Assembly: GCA_018970895.1 (NCBI GenBank) | Contig: JAGWVM010000023.1 | Span: 1 to 34,282, forward strand | From: Lysobacteraceae bacterium | Lineage (GTDB): Bacteria > Pseudomonadota > Gammaproteobacteria > Xanthomonadales > Rhodanobacteraceae | DNA length: 34,282 bases | Reading direction: 5' to 3' | Part shown: positions 8,137 to 16,005 of the stretch, in pieces | Layout: each line of letters starts with the position of its first letter | Numbering within the stretch: position 1 is the stretch's first letter | Translations under genes and position numbers: made by a program | Notes under the pieces: generated by a model | The model's input: the letters and a program-made list of their open reading frames with translations, nothing else | The model's database searches: none | Told to the model about the DNA's origin: nothing

Positions 8137-8955
8137 TCACTCGCCCAGCGCTTGCGCCAACCGCTCGGCCCAGTCGATCTCCGAGTCGCCGACGGCGACG
8201 AACTCGGGATTGAGCAGCGACTCGCCGCGGTTGTAGCGCAGCGGCAGGCCTTCCAGGTCGAGCACCGCGCCGCCGGCCTCCTCCAGCACGCACTGCGCGG
8301 CGGCGGTGTCCCATTCGCTGGTGGGACCGCGCCGCAGGTAGAGGTCGGCGTCGGCGCGGGCGATCAGGCAGAACTTCAGCGACGAGCCCATCGCCAGCGT
8401 GGTGAACGGACCGCCCAGCAGCTGTTCGAGCAGCACTGCGTCAGTGCCGCCGTGCGAGCGGCTGCCGGCGACCACCGGTGGATCGGACAGGGCGCGGCTG
8501 CGGATCGGCAGCCAGCCCTCGTCGTCGCGCCGCATCCACGCACCGCCGCCGCGTTCGGCGACGTAGACCTCGTCTTGCGCGGGCGCCAGCACCACGCCCA
8601 GCACCGGACGATGGTGGTCGATCAGCGCGATGTTGACGGTGAACTCGCCGTTGCGCTTGACGAACTCGCGGGTGCCGTCGAGCGGGTCGACCAGCCAGTA
8701 GCGGTCCCACTCGCGGCGCACGTGCCAGTCGCAGGCGCGGGCCTCCTCGGAGATCACCGGAAGCACCTCATCGAGCGCTGCCAGGCCCTGCGCGATCACC
8801 GTCTGCGCGGCGAGGTCGGCCGCGGTCAGCGGCGAGCGGTCGTCCTTGTGTTCGACATCGAAGTCGCTGGCGTAGACCGCCATGATGGCCTCGCCGGCCT
8901 GCCGGGCGATGAGCGCGACGCGGGCCAGCAGCGGAGAGAACGGTGCGGCGCTCAT
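8137..8955 (-). CDS. cysQ: 3'(2'),5'-bisphosphate nucleotidase CysQ
   Basis: This 272-residue member of the inositol-monophosphatase superfamily converts the sulfate-assimilation by-product PAP to AMP and phosphate. Metal-site motifs are present: SEE (69-71), the diagnostic WLVDPLDGT with Asp90 and Asp93, and EWDTAA near the C-terminus. The KDDRSPLTAAD block (38-47) and SRSHGG match CysQ rather than SuhB. Its start overlaps the nudE stop by 4 bp (ATGA), so the two are translationally coupled. Pseudomonas also keeps nudE and cysQ adjacent. A lithium-sensitive, magnesium-dependent cytoplasmic or membrane-associated enzyme is expected from the family. Confidence 0.93.
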   Translation of the reverse strand: MSAAPFSPLLARVALIARQAGEAIMAVYASDFDVEHKDDRSPLTAADLAAQTVIAQGLAALDEVLPVISEEARACDWHVRREWDRYWLVDPLDGTREFVKRNGEFTVNIALIDHHRPVLGVVLAPAQDEVYVAERGGGAWMRRDDEGWLPIRSRALSDPPVVAGSRSHGGTDAVLLEQLLGGPFTTLAMGSSLKFCLIARADADLYLRRGPTSEWDTAAAQCVLEEAGGAVLDLEGLPLRYNRGESLLNPEFVAVGDSEIDWAERLAQALGE

Positions 8956-9509
8956 GCGCGCACGAACCGGCCGGCGAGGTATTCGCGCGCCAGGAACAGC
9001 GCGGCAATCGAACGTCCCTCGGTGACGTCGTCGCGGGCGATCAGGGTGTGCAGTTCATCCAGTTTCCAGGGCACCACTTCCAGCTCCTCCGGTTCGTCGC
9101 CCTGCAGGCGCTCGGGATACAGGTCCTGCGCCAGCACGATGTGCGCCATGTGCGTCATGTAGGCCGGCGCCAGCGACAGGTGGTGGAGGATGGTGAGCTT
9201 GCGCGCGCCGTAGCCGACCTCTTCCTTCAGCTCGCGGTCGGCCCCCTGCTCCACCGTCTCGTCCTGGTCGAGCCGGCCCTTGGGCAGGCCCAGTTCGAAG
9301 CGGCCGAGGCCGGCGGCGTATTCGTTGACCAGCAGCACCGTCTGCTCGTCGAGCATCGGCACGATGACCACGGCGCCGAGCCCGTGGGACTTCAGTCGTT
9401 CGTAGGTGCGGCGCTCGCCGTTGGAGAACTCGAGGTCGAGCTGCTCGGCGCGAAGAAAGTTGCTCTGCGCCACGTCGCGTCGCGCATGGATGATCGGGAG
9501 CTTGGCCAT
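8952..9509 (-). CDS. nudE: ADP compounds hydrolase NudE (Nudix)
   Basis: This 185-residue Nudix hydrolase should act on ADP-ribose, Ap3A and NADH like E. coli NudE. The Nudix box is complete: G-x5-E-x7-REL-K-EE-V-GY, beginning at GRLDQDE. Two further blocks are characteristic of NudE: the N-terminal DLEFSNGERRTYER and AQDLYPERLQGDEPE. The start is set at ATG 9509 because homology begins there; the frame stays open upstream to 9593 but that part is unlike the family. A TACAAT box sits 6 nt before this ATG with no Shine-Dalgarno, suggesting a leaderless transcript. It heads an operon with cysQ and possibly mazG. Confidence 0.93.
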   Translation of the reverse strand: MAKLPIIHARRDVAQSNFLRAEQLDLEFSNGERRTYERLKSHGLGAVVIVPMLDEQTVLLVNEYAAGLGRFELGLPKGRLDQDETVEQGADRELKEEVGYGARKLTILHHLSLAPAYMTHMAHIVLAQDLYPERLQGDEPEELEVVPWKLDELHTLIARDDVTEGRSIAALFLAREYLAGRFVRA

Positions 9510-9777
9510 CGGCCGATTGTAGCGTGCACCGGCGCGGCATCCGCGACGCGACGCCGGGGCCACCTCGCCACCATACGTCTTGCGTTTGCACATCGCGCCG
9601 CCGCGGGCGTGTCCGGGGCTGCGCGGCGTGCGACCTCAACGAGTGCTGCGATGCATCACAAACATCTGTTTTTCTTTGACTTTTTCCGATGGCACGGGCC
9701 GCGAGCCGCCTCCCATACTGGGGCGTACGTCGAAACTGTCCGCCGACTTCCGCCGGCCCTGCCAAGGAACCCCCGCC
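9510..9777. other. Divergent intergenic region nudE / lipase
   Basis: This 268-bp region separates nudE from the lipase gene. Its left end holds the nudE -10 box. The stretch around 9655-9690 is clearly AT-richer than the surroundings and contains TTGACT (9676-9681), and CATACT lies at 9714-9719, but their 32-bp spacing is too long for one sigma70 promoter. No terminator, RNA gene or convincing small gene is visible. Confidence 0.5.
9516..9521 (-). promoter_or_regulatory. Putative -10 box for leaderless nudE mRNA
   Basis: Reading the minus strand, TACAAT matches the sigma70 -10 consensus at five of six positions and is followed by CGGCCG and then the nudE ATG. Transcription would begin at or next to the A of the start codon. 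The position 17 bp further upstream does not look like a -35 box. Confidence 0.5.
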
Positions 9778-10728
9778 ATGCGTCGTCCGCCCTCCCTGCT
9801 TTCACGCCTCCTGTTTGCCGTCGCCCTGCTCGGCGGGGCGGGACTCGGGTCGTCGCCGGCGCGCGCGACCGATACCTACACGCAGACGCGCTATCCCATC
9901 GTGCTGGTGCACGGGCTGTTCGGCTTCGACCAGCTGTTCGGCGGCATCGACTATTTCTACGGCATCACCGGCGGGCTGCGCGCGGGCGGGGCCACGGTCT
10001 ACGTCGCCAGCCTCAGCCAGCTCGGCAGCGACATCACCCGCGGCAACCAGCTGATCGAGCAGCTGGACAACCTGCGTGCCGTCTACGGCTACCGCAAGTT
10101 CAACCTGATCGGACACAGCCAGGGCGGGCTGACCATCCGCTACGTCGCCGCAGTGCGGCCGGACCTGGTCGCCTCGGTCACCACCGTGGGCACGCCGCAC
10201 GCCGGCAGCGCGGTGGCCGACGGCATCGCCGTGCTGGCACCGGCCGGCAGCGTGCAGCGCACGCTGGCCGAGGGCTTCGCCACCGCCCTGGCCGACCTGA
10301 TCAGCACGTTCTCGAACGGGCAGTCCTCGCAGAACGCGATGGACGCGCTGACCCAGCTCACCAGCGCCGGTGCCGCGCAGTTCACCGCGGAGTTCCCGGC
10401 CGGCGCGCCGACCAGTGCCTGCGGCAGCGGCGCCGCCTCGGTCAACGGCATCCGCTATTTCTCCTACGGCGGCACCGGCGTGCTGACCAACGGCTTCGAT
10501 GCGTCCGATGCCCTGCTCGGCGCCGGAAGCCTGTTCTTCTTCGGCGGCGCCAGCGACGGGCTGGTCGGTCGCTGCTCCAGCCACTGGGGCACGGTGATCC
10601 GGGACAACTACGGCTGGAACCATCTCGACGAGGTCAACCAGCTGTTCGGCCTGCGCGGCCTGTTCTCGGCCGACCCGGTGGCGGTGTACCGCGCCCAGGC
10701 CAACCGCCTCAAGGGACTGGGTCTCTGA
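9778..10728 (+). CDS. Secreted triacylglycerol lipase, bacterial family I
   Basis: This 316-residue lipase closely matches Pseudomonas/Burkholderia family I lipases in size and motifs. Residues 1-30 are a signal peptide (ARA-T). YPIVLVHGLFGF (39-50) forms the oxyanion hole. The triad is Ser114 in GHSQGG, Asp260 in SDGLV and His282 in WNHLDE. Asp284, Gln288 and Leu292 keep the H+2, H+6, H+10 spacing of the calcium site, and Cys215/Cys266 could form the family's single disulfide. Such enzymes fold in the periplasm with a dedicated foldase and leave by the type II secretion system; the foldase gene follows with a 1-bp overlap. ATG 9778 is the only start giving a proper signal peptide. Confidence 0.95.
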   Translation: MRRPPSLLSRLLFAVALLGGAGLGSSPARATDTYTQTRYPIVLVHGLFGFDQLFGGIDYFYGITGGLRAGGATVYVASLSQLGSDITRGNQLIEQLDNLRAVYGYRKFNLIGHSQGGLTIRYVAAVRPDLVASVTTVGTPHAGSAVADGIAVLAPAGSVQRTLAEGFATALADLISTFSNGQSSQNAMDALTQLTSAGAAQFTAEFPAGAPTSACGSGAASVNGIRYFSYGGTGVLTNGFDASDALLGAGSLFFFGGASDGLVGRCSSHWGTVIRDNYGWNHLDEVNQLFGLRGLFSADPVAVYRAQANRLKGLGL

Positions 10729-11699
10729 TGCGGCGTTCGACCCTGGCGATCGCCGCGACCGCACTGGTGGCGCTGGCGTGGGTGGTCCACTGGCGGCGGC
10801 CAGCGCCGACGACCGGACGCGACGGCGTGGGCGTGGCCTCCGTCTCGGCCCATGGCCGGGCCAGTCGGGGGGACCGGAGCCTGGAGCCGGCGTCCCCGGG
10901 GCGGGTCCGGCCGGATCCTGAGCAGGTGCTGCGCGACGGCTCCCTGCGCGGCACCGAGGTCGACGGGGGGGTGACGATCGGCTTTGCCGGTCGCGTCCGG
11001 CCCGACCTCGCCCTGCGCCGGCTGTTCGACTATTACCTCAGCCTGCTTGGCGAAACCGACCTGCAGGGCATTCGCCAGCTCCTGCGCGAGGACCTCGGCC
11101 GGCGCCCGCTGGACGCCGGCCAGCAGGCCGCAGTGATGGCGCTGTTCGATCGCTACGTGGACTACCAGCAGGCACGCACCGCGCTGGCCGGCGCGCCCAT
11201 CAATGATGTGGCCGCGCAGCTGGCGCAGGACCGCGCGCTGCGGCAGCGGCTGCTGGGACCGGACCTGGCCAGGGCCTTCTATCCCGACGCACAGGCCGAA
11301 GGTGCCCGGCTGCTGCGGCAGTTGGCGCATCACGACGCACCCGGGCGGAGCGCAGCCGATCCACGGGCCACGGCATCGGTGGCCGACCTCATCCAGACGC
11401 AGACCGAGCAGCTGGACGCCGCCCCGCTCACGCCGGCACAGCGTCATGACGAGCGCGCCGCCGCGTGGGGCGAGGCCGCCGCCGGCCGGCTGGATGCGCT
11501 CGACCGCCAGCGCGCGCAGTGGAATCGGCGACTGGCCGCTTTTGCATCGGCGGCGAGTGCGCTGGAGCGCGATCCCGCGCTCGACGACGCCGGGCGGCGG
11601 CAGGCGCTGCAGCGGCTGCTCGATCAGCAGTTCGACGGGCCCGAGCGACTGCAGGCCCGGGCCATGTGGCAGGCCGGGCTGCTGCCTGCCGGACGCTGA
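10728..11699 (+). CDS. Lipase-specific foldase (lipase chaperone)
   Basis: This 323-residue steric chaperone of the LimA/LipB/Lif family has an N-terminal membrane anchor (about 4-21), a variable Ala/Pro/Arg-rich linker (to about 60), and a helical domain that wraps the lipase. The family signature RRLFDYYLSLLGE is present at about 98-110, corresponding to the RxxFDY(F/C)LSxxGE motif essential for foldase activity. Later segments such as LDAGQQAAVMALFDRYVDYQQ and AFYPDAQAEGARLLR fit the extended-helix part. Start ATG overlaps the lipase stop (TGATG), so the two are made together. It should stay anchored in the inner membrane with the foldase domain in the periplasm. Confidence 0.93.
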   Translation: MRRSTLAIAATALVALAWVVHWRRPAPTTGRDGVGVASVSAHGRASRGDRSLEPASPGRVRPDPEQVLRDGSLRGTEVDGGVTIGFAGRVRPDLALRRLFDYYLSLLGETDLQGIRQLLREDLGRRPLDAGQQAAVMALFDRYVDYQQARTALAGAPINDVAAQLAQDRALRQRLLGPDLARAFYPDAQAEGARLLRQLAHHDAPGRSAADPRATASVADLIQTQTEQLDAAPLTPAQRHDERAAAWGEAAAGRLDALDRQRAQWNRRLAAFASAASALERDPALDDAGRRQALQRLLDQQFDGPERLQARAMWQAGLLPAGR

Positions 11700-11714
11700 G
11701 TACCGCTCGACCGA

Positions 11715-12491
11715 TCAGCGCCGCAGGCGCGCCAGCGCCTCGGCGTGCAGTGCGGGGGTGCCGGCCAGCACGCTGCGGGTGTCCAGCGTCAGCGGCGCGC
11801 CCTCCAGATCGGTGAACACGCCGCCGGCCTCACGCACGATCACCGCCAGCGCGGCGATGTCCAGGATGTTCACGTCCGACTCGATCACCAGGTCCACGCC
11901 GCCGCGCGCCAGCAGGTGGTAATGGCAGAAGTCGCCGTAGCCGCGGATGCGATTGCTGTCGCGAATCATCTGCCCCAGCGCGGCCCAGCGACCGTCGCCG
12001 GTGAGCGTCCTGATGTTGCCGGTGGAAATCGCCGCCTGCGCCATCGTCGCGACGGGCCCGACCTGCACGCGACTGCCGTCCAGCCAGGCGCCGCCACCGG
12101 CCTGTGCCCACATCGTTTCACCGTAGACCGGCGCGCTGGAGACCCCGAGAACCAGGTCGCCGGCGTGCATCAGCGCGATCTGGGTGGAGAAGAACGGCGT
12201 GCGGCGTACGAAGCTCTTGGTGCCGTCGAGCGGGTCGACCAGCCACAGCAGGCCGTCGCGATCGCCGTCCAGGCCGAACTCCTCGCCGTAGATCGCCGCC
12301 GCCGGCAGCGCCCGGGTGAGGATGGCGCGGATCGCCAGCTCGGCCTCGCGGTCGGCCACGGTCACCGGCGTATCGTCGGATTTCAGCTCCACGTCCACGC
12401 CCCGGCGCCAGTAGTGCAGGATCACCTCGGCGGCGGCGGCGGCGGCTTCGCGGGCGGCGGCCAGGGCGGGGGCAAGATCGGGGTGACTCAT
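11715..12491 (-). CDS. Inositol-monophosphatase family phosphatase, HisN-like
   Basis: This 258-residue FIG-superfamily phosphatase has GEE (69-71), LLWLVDPLDGTKSF with Asp86 and Asp89, and a C-terminal DVNILDIAA block, giving a complete metal site. The DPLDGTKSF variant and overall length resemble HisN-type histidinol-phosphate phosphatases, but many gammaproteobacteria use the bifunctional HisB for that step, so inositol monophosphate or another small phosphate is possible. It differs from the CysQ homologue 2.8 kb away. Its start overlaps the stop of the gspN gene by 4 bp (ATGA), so the two are translationally coupled despite no obvious functional link. It converges on the foldase gene with 15 nt between. 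Confidence 0.85.
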   Translation of the reverse strand: MSHPDLAPALAAAREAAAAAAEVILHYWRRGVDVELKSDDTPVTVADREAELAIRAILTRALPAAAIYGEEFGLDGDRDGLLWLVDPLDGTKSFVRRTPFFSTQIALMHAGDLVLGVSSAPVYGETMWAQAGGGAWLDGSRVQVGPVATMAQAAISTGNIRTLTGDGRWAALGQMIRDSNRIRGYGDFCHYHLLARGGVDLVIESDVNILDIAALAVIVREAGGVFTDLEGAPLTLDTRSVLAGTPALHAEALARLRR

Positions 12492-13336
12492 CGGGAAACT
12501 CCGGTGGAAGCGGGAACGGCGCCGAGTCCGGCACCGCGTTGCAGGTGGACGACGCCCAGGGCGTCCGGTGGACCGAGGCGGGTCAGCCAGCGGGCCAGTG
12601 CAGGCTGGTCGCCGCGCGGCGCAAGCGCCGCCTGCAGGCGCCAGCCCAGCGGGCTGGCCTGAAGATGTCCGTCCAGCCGCAGCGGTCCGCGTCCGTCGTC
12701 CTGCAGGCGCGCCTGGATCACCCCCTCGCGGGCGGTGACGATGGCCGCGAGATCGCCCAGCGCCACCGTGCCCTCCGGGTCATCGATCGCCGCACCGGTC
12801 CAGCGCAGCTGGCCGTCCATCGACAGCGGCCAGCCGCCGCGCAGGACGATCTCGGCCAGGGTGCCGCGCAGTTCGCCCCGCGGGCGGCCGAACGGCGTGA
12901 CCGGCGGCGGCACCAGGCGATCCAGCGCGAACCGAAGCCGCACGTCGTGCCAGCGCAGCGTGTCGCCTGCACGGAGGAAGTCGCCGGCGGCATCGAGCAT
13001 CGGGCCGGTCAGCGCGATGTGCCCCTGCAGCCGACCGAGCAGGGCGCGCCGCGACACGGTCCAGTGCAGCCGGCCCAGCTCGGTGCCGTCGGCGAGCACC
13101 AGCGCGTCCGCGCGGCCGTCCCACACGCTGCCGGACAAGCCGCGCAGTTCGATCCCGTGCAGGCGGGCATCGAGCCACGGCGCGAGCCAGCGGACCGGCG
13201 CAAACCACGCCAGCAGGATGGCCGCGAGCAGCAGCGCCGCGAGGCTCGACAGCAGGACGTTCCACCACTTCAACGGGCCGGACTCCGGGATCGGGCGATG
13301 CCGCGGCTTGAGTGCCCGGCGCGAGCCCACGATCAT
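12488..13336 (-). CDS. gspN: Type II secretion system protein N (GspN)
   Basis: This 282-residue protein matches the T2SSN family: a short cytoplasmic lead, one membrane helix (about 25-47), then a periplasmic region with the family blocks GLSGSVWDGRADAL (67-80) and ELGRLHWTVSRRALLGRLQG (86-105). GspN is an accessory, sometimes dispensable, inner-membrane part of the type II secretion machinery. No other gsp gene lies nearby. ATG 13336 is only 6 bp from the divergent bioA start; the GTG two codons in is an alternative. The frame continues open upstream through bioA but that is a shadow. It is coupled to the phosphatase gene that follows. Confidence 0.78.
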   Translation of the reverse strand: MIVGSRRALKPRHRPIPESGPLKWWNVLLSSLAALLLAAILLAWFAPVRWLAPWLDARLHGIELRGLSGSVWDGRADALVLADGTELGRLHWTVSRRALLGRLQGHIALTGPMLDAAGDFLRAGDTLRWHDVRLRFALDRLVPPPVTPFGRPRGELRGTLAEIVLRGGWPLSMDGQLRWTGAAIDDPEGTVALGDLAAIVTAREGVIQARLQDDGRGPLRLDGHLQASPLGWRLQAALAPRGDQPALARWLTRLGPPDALGVVHLQRGAGLGAVPASTGVSR

Positions 13337-13342
13337 AGCCGG

Positions 13343-14713
13343 ATGAACAAGCACGACCGCAGCAACCGCTCGCTCGCCGCGCGCGATCTCCGCCACGTCT
13401 GGCACCCCTGCACCCAGATGCACGACCACGAACGCGTCCCGATGGTGCCGATCGTCCGCGGCGAGGGCGCCTGGCTGATCGACGCCGATGGCCGCCGCTA
13501 CCTCGACGGCATCAGTTCGTGGTGGACCAACCTGTTCGGCCACGCCAACCCGCGTATCGCCGCGGCGCTGGCCGACCAGGCCCGCCAGCTCGAACACGTG
13601 ATCTTCGCCGGCTTCACCCACGAGCCGGCGATCGCGCTGGCCGAGGAGCTGGTGCGGATCACCCCGCCGGGACTGGAGCGCGTGTTCTTCGCCGACAACG
13701 GCTCGGCGGCGATCGAAGTGGCGCTGAAGATGAGCTTCCACTACTGGCTCAACCGGGGCCACGGCGAGAAGACCCGTTTCATCGCGCTCACCGGCAGCTA
13801 CCACGGCGAGACACTGGGCGCGCTGTCGGTCAGCGACGTGGCGCTGTACCGCAGGACCTATGCGCCGCTGCTGCTGACGCCGATCCTGGCGCCCTCGGCC
13901 GACATCTACGAGGGCGAGCCGGGCGAGACGCCGCCGCAGATCGCCGCGCGCCGGCTGGCCGAGCTGCGCGCCCTGCTCGAGCAGCACGCGCACGAGACCT
14001 GCGCGGTGATCGTCGAGCCGCTGGTGCAGTGCGCCGGCGGCATGCGCATGTACCACCCGGACTACCTCACCGGCCTGCGCGCGCTGTGCGACGAGTTCGA
14101 CGTGCACTTCATCGCCGACGAGATCGCGGTGGGTTTCGGCCGCACCGGCACGCTGTTCGCCTGCGAGCAGGCCGGCGTCTCGCCGGACTTCATGTGCCTG
14201 TCCAAGGGACTGACCGCCGGCACCCTGCCGCTGGCGGTTGTACTCACCACCGACGGCGTCTACGACGCGTTCTATGCCGAGTACGGCGCCGGCAAGGCGT
14301 TCCTGCATTCGCACAGCTACACCGGCAATCCGCTGGCCTGCCGGGTGGCGCTGGAGACGCTGGCGATCTTCCGCGACGAGCCGGTGCTGGAGCGCAACCA
14401 CGTCCTGGCCGGTCAGCTCGCCGCACGGCTGGCGCCGCTGCGCGATCACCCGCATGTCGCCGACGTGCGCCAGACCGGAATGATCGCCGCCGTCGAGCTG
14501 GTCGCCGACAAGGCCAGCCGCACGCCATTCCCGGCCGCCGAGCGCCGCGGACTGGAGGTCTATCTGTACGGGCTCGAGCATGAAGCGTTGCTGCGCCCGC
14601 TGGGCAACATCGTGTACTTCATGCCGCCCTACGTGACGACGCCGGCCGAACTGGACCACCTGGTCGATACCGCCATGGCCGGCATCGAGCACGCGCTCGC
14701 CGGTCCGGCCTGA
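13343..14713 (+). CDS. bioA: Adenosylmethionine-8-amino-7-oxononanoate aminotransferase BioA
   Basis: This 456-residue PLP enzyme of class III aminotransferases transfers the amino group of S-adenosylmethionine to KAPA, giving DAPA in biotin synthesis. Diagnostic BioA features are WHPCTQM (20-26), GISSWW (56-61), the glycine turn DNGSAAIEVALK (118-129), GSYHGET (151-157), the PLP-binding Asp259 in ADEI, and the Schiff-base Lys288 in LSKGL. Length fits the family. The start lies 6 bp from the divergent gspN start, with no Shine-Dalgarno; GATCAT (13331-13336) followed by 6 nt and ATG could be a -10 box for a leaderless message. The rsmE gene follows after 10 nt. Confidence 0.95.
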   Translation: MNKHDRSNRSLAARDLRHVWHPCTQMHDHERVPMVPIVRGEGAWLIDADGRRYLDGISSWWTNLFGHANPRIAAALADQARQLEHVIFAGFTHEPAIALAEELVRITPPGLERVFFADNGSAAIEVALKMSFHYWLNRGHGEKTRFIALTGSYHGETLGALSVSDVALYRRTYAPLLLTPILAPSADIYEGEPGETPPQIAARRLAELRALLEQHAHETCAVIVEPLVQCAGGMRMYHPDYLTGLRALCDEFDVHFIADEIAVGFGRTGTLFACEQAGVSPDFMCLSKGLTAGTLPLAVVLTTDGVYDAFYAEYGAGKAFLHSHSYTGNPLACRVALETLAIFRDEPVLERNHVLAGQLAARLAPLRDHPHVADVRQTGMIAAVELVADKASRTPFPAAERRGLEVYLYGLEHEALLRPLGNIVYFMPPYVTTPAELDHLVDTAMAGIEHALAGPA

Positions 14714-14723
14714 TCGAGCCACC

Positions 14724-15458
14724 ATGCGCACGATCCGCATCCACGTCGCGCTGCCGCTGGCCGTCGGCACCACCATCACCCTGCCGGCGCAGGCGGGCGA
14801 GCACGTGGCCCGCGTGCTGCGGCTGGCCGCCGGCGATCCGCTGGTGCTGTTCAATGGCGACGGACACGACTACGCCGCGACGCTGGCGGAGGTCGGCAAG
14901 CGGTCGGTGACCGCCACGCTGGCCAGCCGCGTGGCGGCCGCGCGCGAGTCCCCGCTCCCGCTGGTGCTGGCACAGGGCGTGGCGCGCGGCGAGAAGATGG
15001 ACCTGATCGTGCAGAAGGCGACCGAACTGGGCGTGGCGGCGATCATGCCGCTGCTCACCGAGCGTTCCGAGGTGAAGCTGGACGGCGAGCGCGCGGCCAG
15101 GCGGCTGGCCCACTGGCAGGCGGTGATCGCCAGCGCCTGCGAGCAGTCGGGCCGGGCGGTGCTGCCGCGGATCGAGGCGCCGCGGCCGCTGGCCGCCTGG
15201 CTGGAGTCGCTGGCCGATGACGGCGCGCTGCGCCTGGCCCTGCTGCCCGAGGGCCACGTGCGTCCGCGCGACGTCGCACCGGGGCCGGCCGGGGCCATCC
15301 TGGTGGTCGGTCCCGAGGGCGGGCTCGGCGAGCGCGACGTCGCCAGCCTCCACGCCCACGGCTTTCGCGGCCTGCAGCTGGGTCCACGGATCCTGCGCAC
15401 CGAGACGGCGGGCCTGGCAGCGCTCGCCGCACTGCAGGCACTGCACGGCGACGCCTGA
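14724..15458 (+). CDS. rsmE: 16S rRNA (uracil-1498-N3)-methyltransferase RsmE
   Basis: This 244-residue SPOUT-class methyltransferase methylates U1498 of 16S rRNA in the assembled 30S subunit. An N-terminal PUA-like domain (about 1-75; HVARVLRLAAGDPLVLFNGD) precedes the trefoil-knot domain. Signature segments are KMDLIVQKATELGV (91-104), LVVGPEGGLGERDV (SAM-binding, about 194-207) and LGPRILRTETA, the knot that buries the cofactor. Start ATG 14724 lies 10 nt after bioA, so it is likely co-transcribed. A GC-rich hairpin 15 bp past its stop probably ends the transcript. Confidence 0.95.
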   Translation: MRTIRIHVALPLAVGTTITLPAQAGEHVARVLRLAAGDPLVLFNGDGHDYAATLAEVGKRSVTATLASRVAAARESPLPLVLAQGVARGEKMDLIVQKATELGVAAIMPLLTERSEVKLDGERAARRLAHWQAVIASACEQSGRAVLPRIEAPRPLAAWLESLADDGALRLALLPEGHVRPRDVAPGPAGAILVVGPEGGLGERDVASLHAHGFRGLQLGPRILRTETAGLAALAALQALHGDA

Positions 15459-15472
15459 CCCCGGAAACGCGA

Positions 15473-15494
15473 ACGGCGCGCCGGGGCGCGCCGT
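15473..15494. terminator. Bidirectional terminator between rsmE and chpC
   Basis: ACGGCGCG, loop CCGGGG, CGCGCCGT form a perfect 8-bp GC-rich stem (10 bp if the loop is allowed to close to 2 nt) between the convergent rsmE (stop 15458) and chpC (stop 15517). Only a weak T-rich stretch (CCGTCTT) follows on the plus strand, so efficiency may be modest. Confidence 0.6.
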
Positions 15495-15516
15495 CCGTCT
15501 TGGCCACCGGCCCGGG

Positions 15517-16005
15517 TCAGGCCTCGTCGGCCACCAGCGGCGCGAGCTCGCGCTCGAGCATCTCCAGGTCCGGGATCACCGCGAGATCGTCGCGCACCAG
15601 CACCTGGGCCCGCACGCCCGGCGGCAGCGCGGTACCGTCATGGGTGGGGATGATCAGCTCGGCATTGAGTGTGGTCAGGCGCGGGAAGCCGCGCGTCACC
15701 ACCGCGATGAACGGCAGCTCGGGATGGCCACCGGGCGCCTTCAGCACCGCGACGCGGACGGCCAGCTCCTGGTCGCCTTCGCCGGCACCGACCAGCCGGG
15801 TGAATGCCACCAGCGGTACGCGCCAGCCGCGCCACGCGATGCGGCCCAGCAGCCACTCGGGCGCGTCGTCGACGGGCTCCGGCGTGGGCATGGTGATGAC
15901 TTCGGCGATGGTGGCGTTCGGCAGCAGCAGTCGCAGGTCGCCTGCCGGCACCAGCACGCAGCGGATCTCGCGCGGAAGAGGCTGTTCGCCCAGCTGTTCG
16001 CTCAT
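15517..16005 (-). CDS. chpC: Chemotaxis adaptor ChpC (CheW-like)
   Basis: This 162-residue CheW-domain protein is the last gene of the Pil-Chp cluster. The beta-barrel pattern is seen in EIRCVLVPAGDLRLLLPNATIAEVI (13-37; two strands and the adaptor turn), GRIAWRGWRVPLVAFTRLVG (55-74, the usual G-x-x-x-W-R-G-x-x-x-P-L block) and LPFIAVVTRG. In P. aeruginosa ChpC is a second adaptor, not needed for basic twitching, thought to bring another signal to ChpA. Its start shares one base with the chpB stop (TGATG). The open frame upstream of MSEQLGE is a shadow of chpB. Role and partner are inferred from family and position. Confidence 0.88.
   Translation of the reverse strand: MSEQLGEQPLPREIRCVLVPAGDLRLLLPNATIAEVITMPTPEPVDDAPEWLLGRIAWRGWRVPLVAFTRLVGAGEGDQELAVRVAVLKAPGGHPELPFIAVVTRGFPRLTTLNAELIIPTHDGTALPPGVRAQVLVRDDLAVIPDLEMLERELAPLVADEA

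Noticed and set aside
8952..9593. Longer nudE start at 9593
   Set aside because: The extra 28 residues are Arg/Gly-rich and unlike the family, and a -10 box lies just before the shorter ATG.
9690..9704. TGGCACG upstream of the lipase as a sigma54 promoter
   Set aside because: The -24 element is perfect, but the -12 element reads GCGA instead of TTGC and lacks the required GC at the right spacing.
9676..9719. TTGACT and CATACT as a sigma70 promoter for the lipase
   Set aside because: The 32-bp spacing is almost double the allowed distance.
11715..12491. Naming the gene hisN outright
   Set aside because: Motifs fit HisN, but substrate specificity inside the inositol-monophosphatase superfamily cannot be settled by eye, and gammaproteobacteria usually use HisB.
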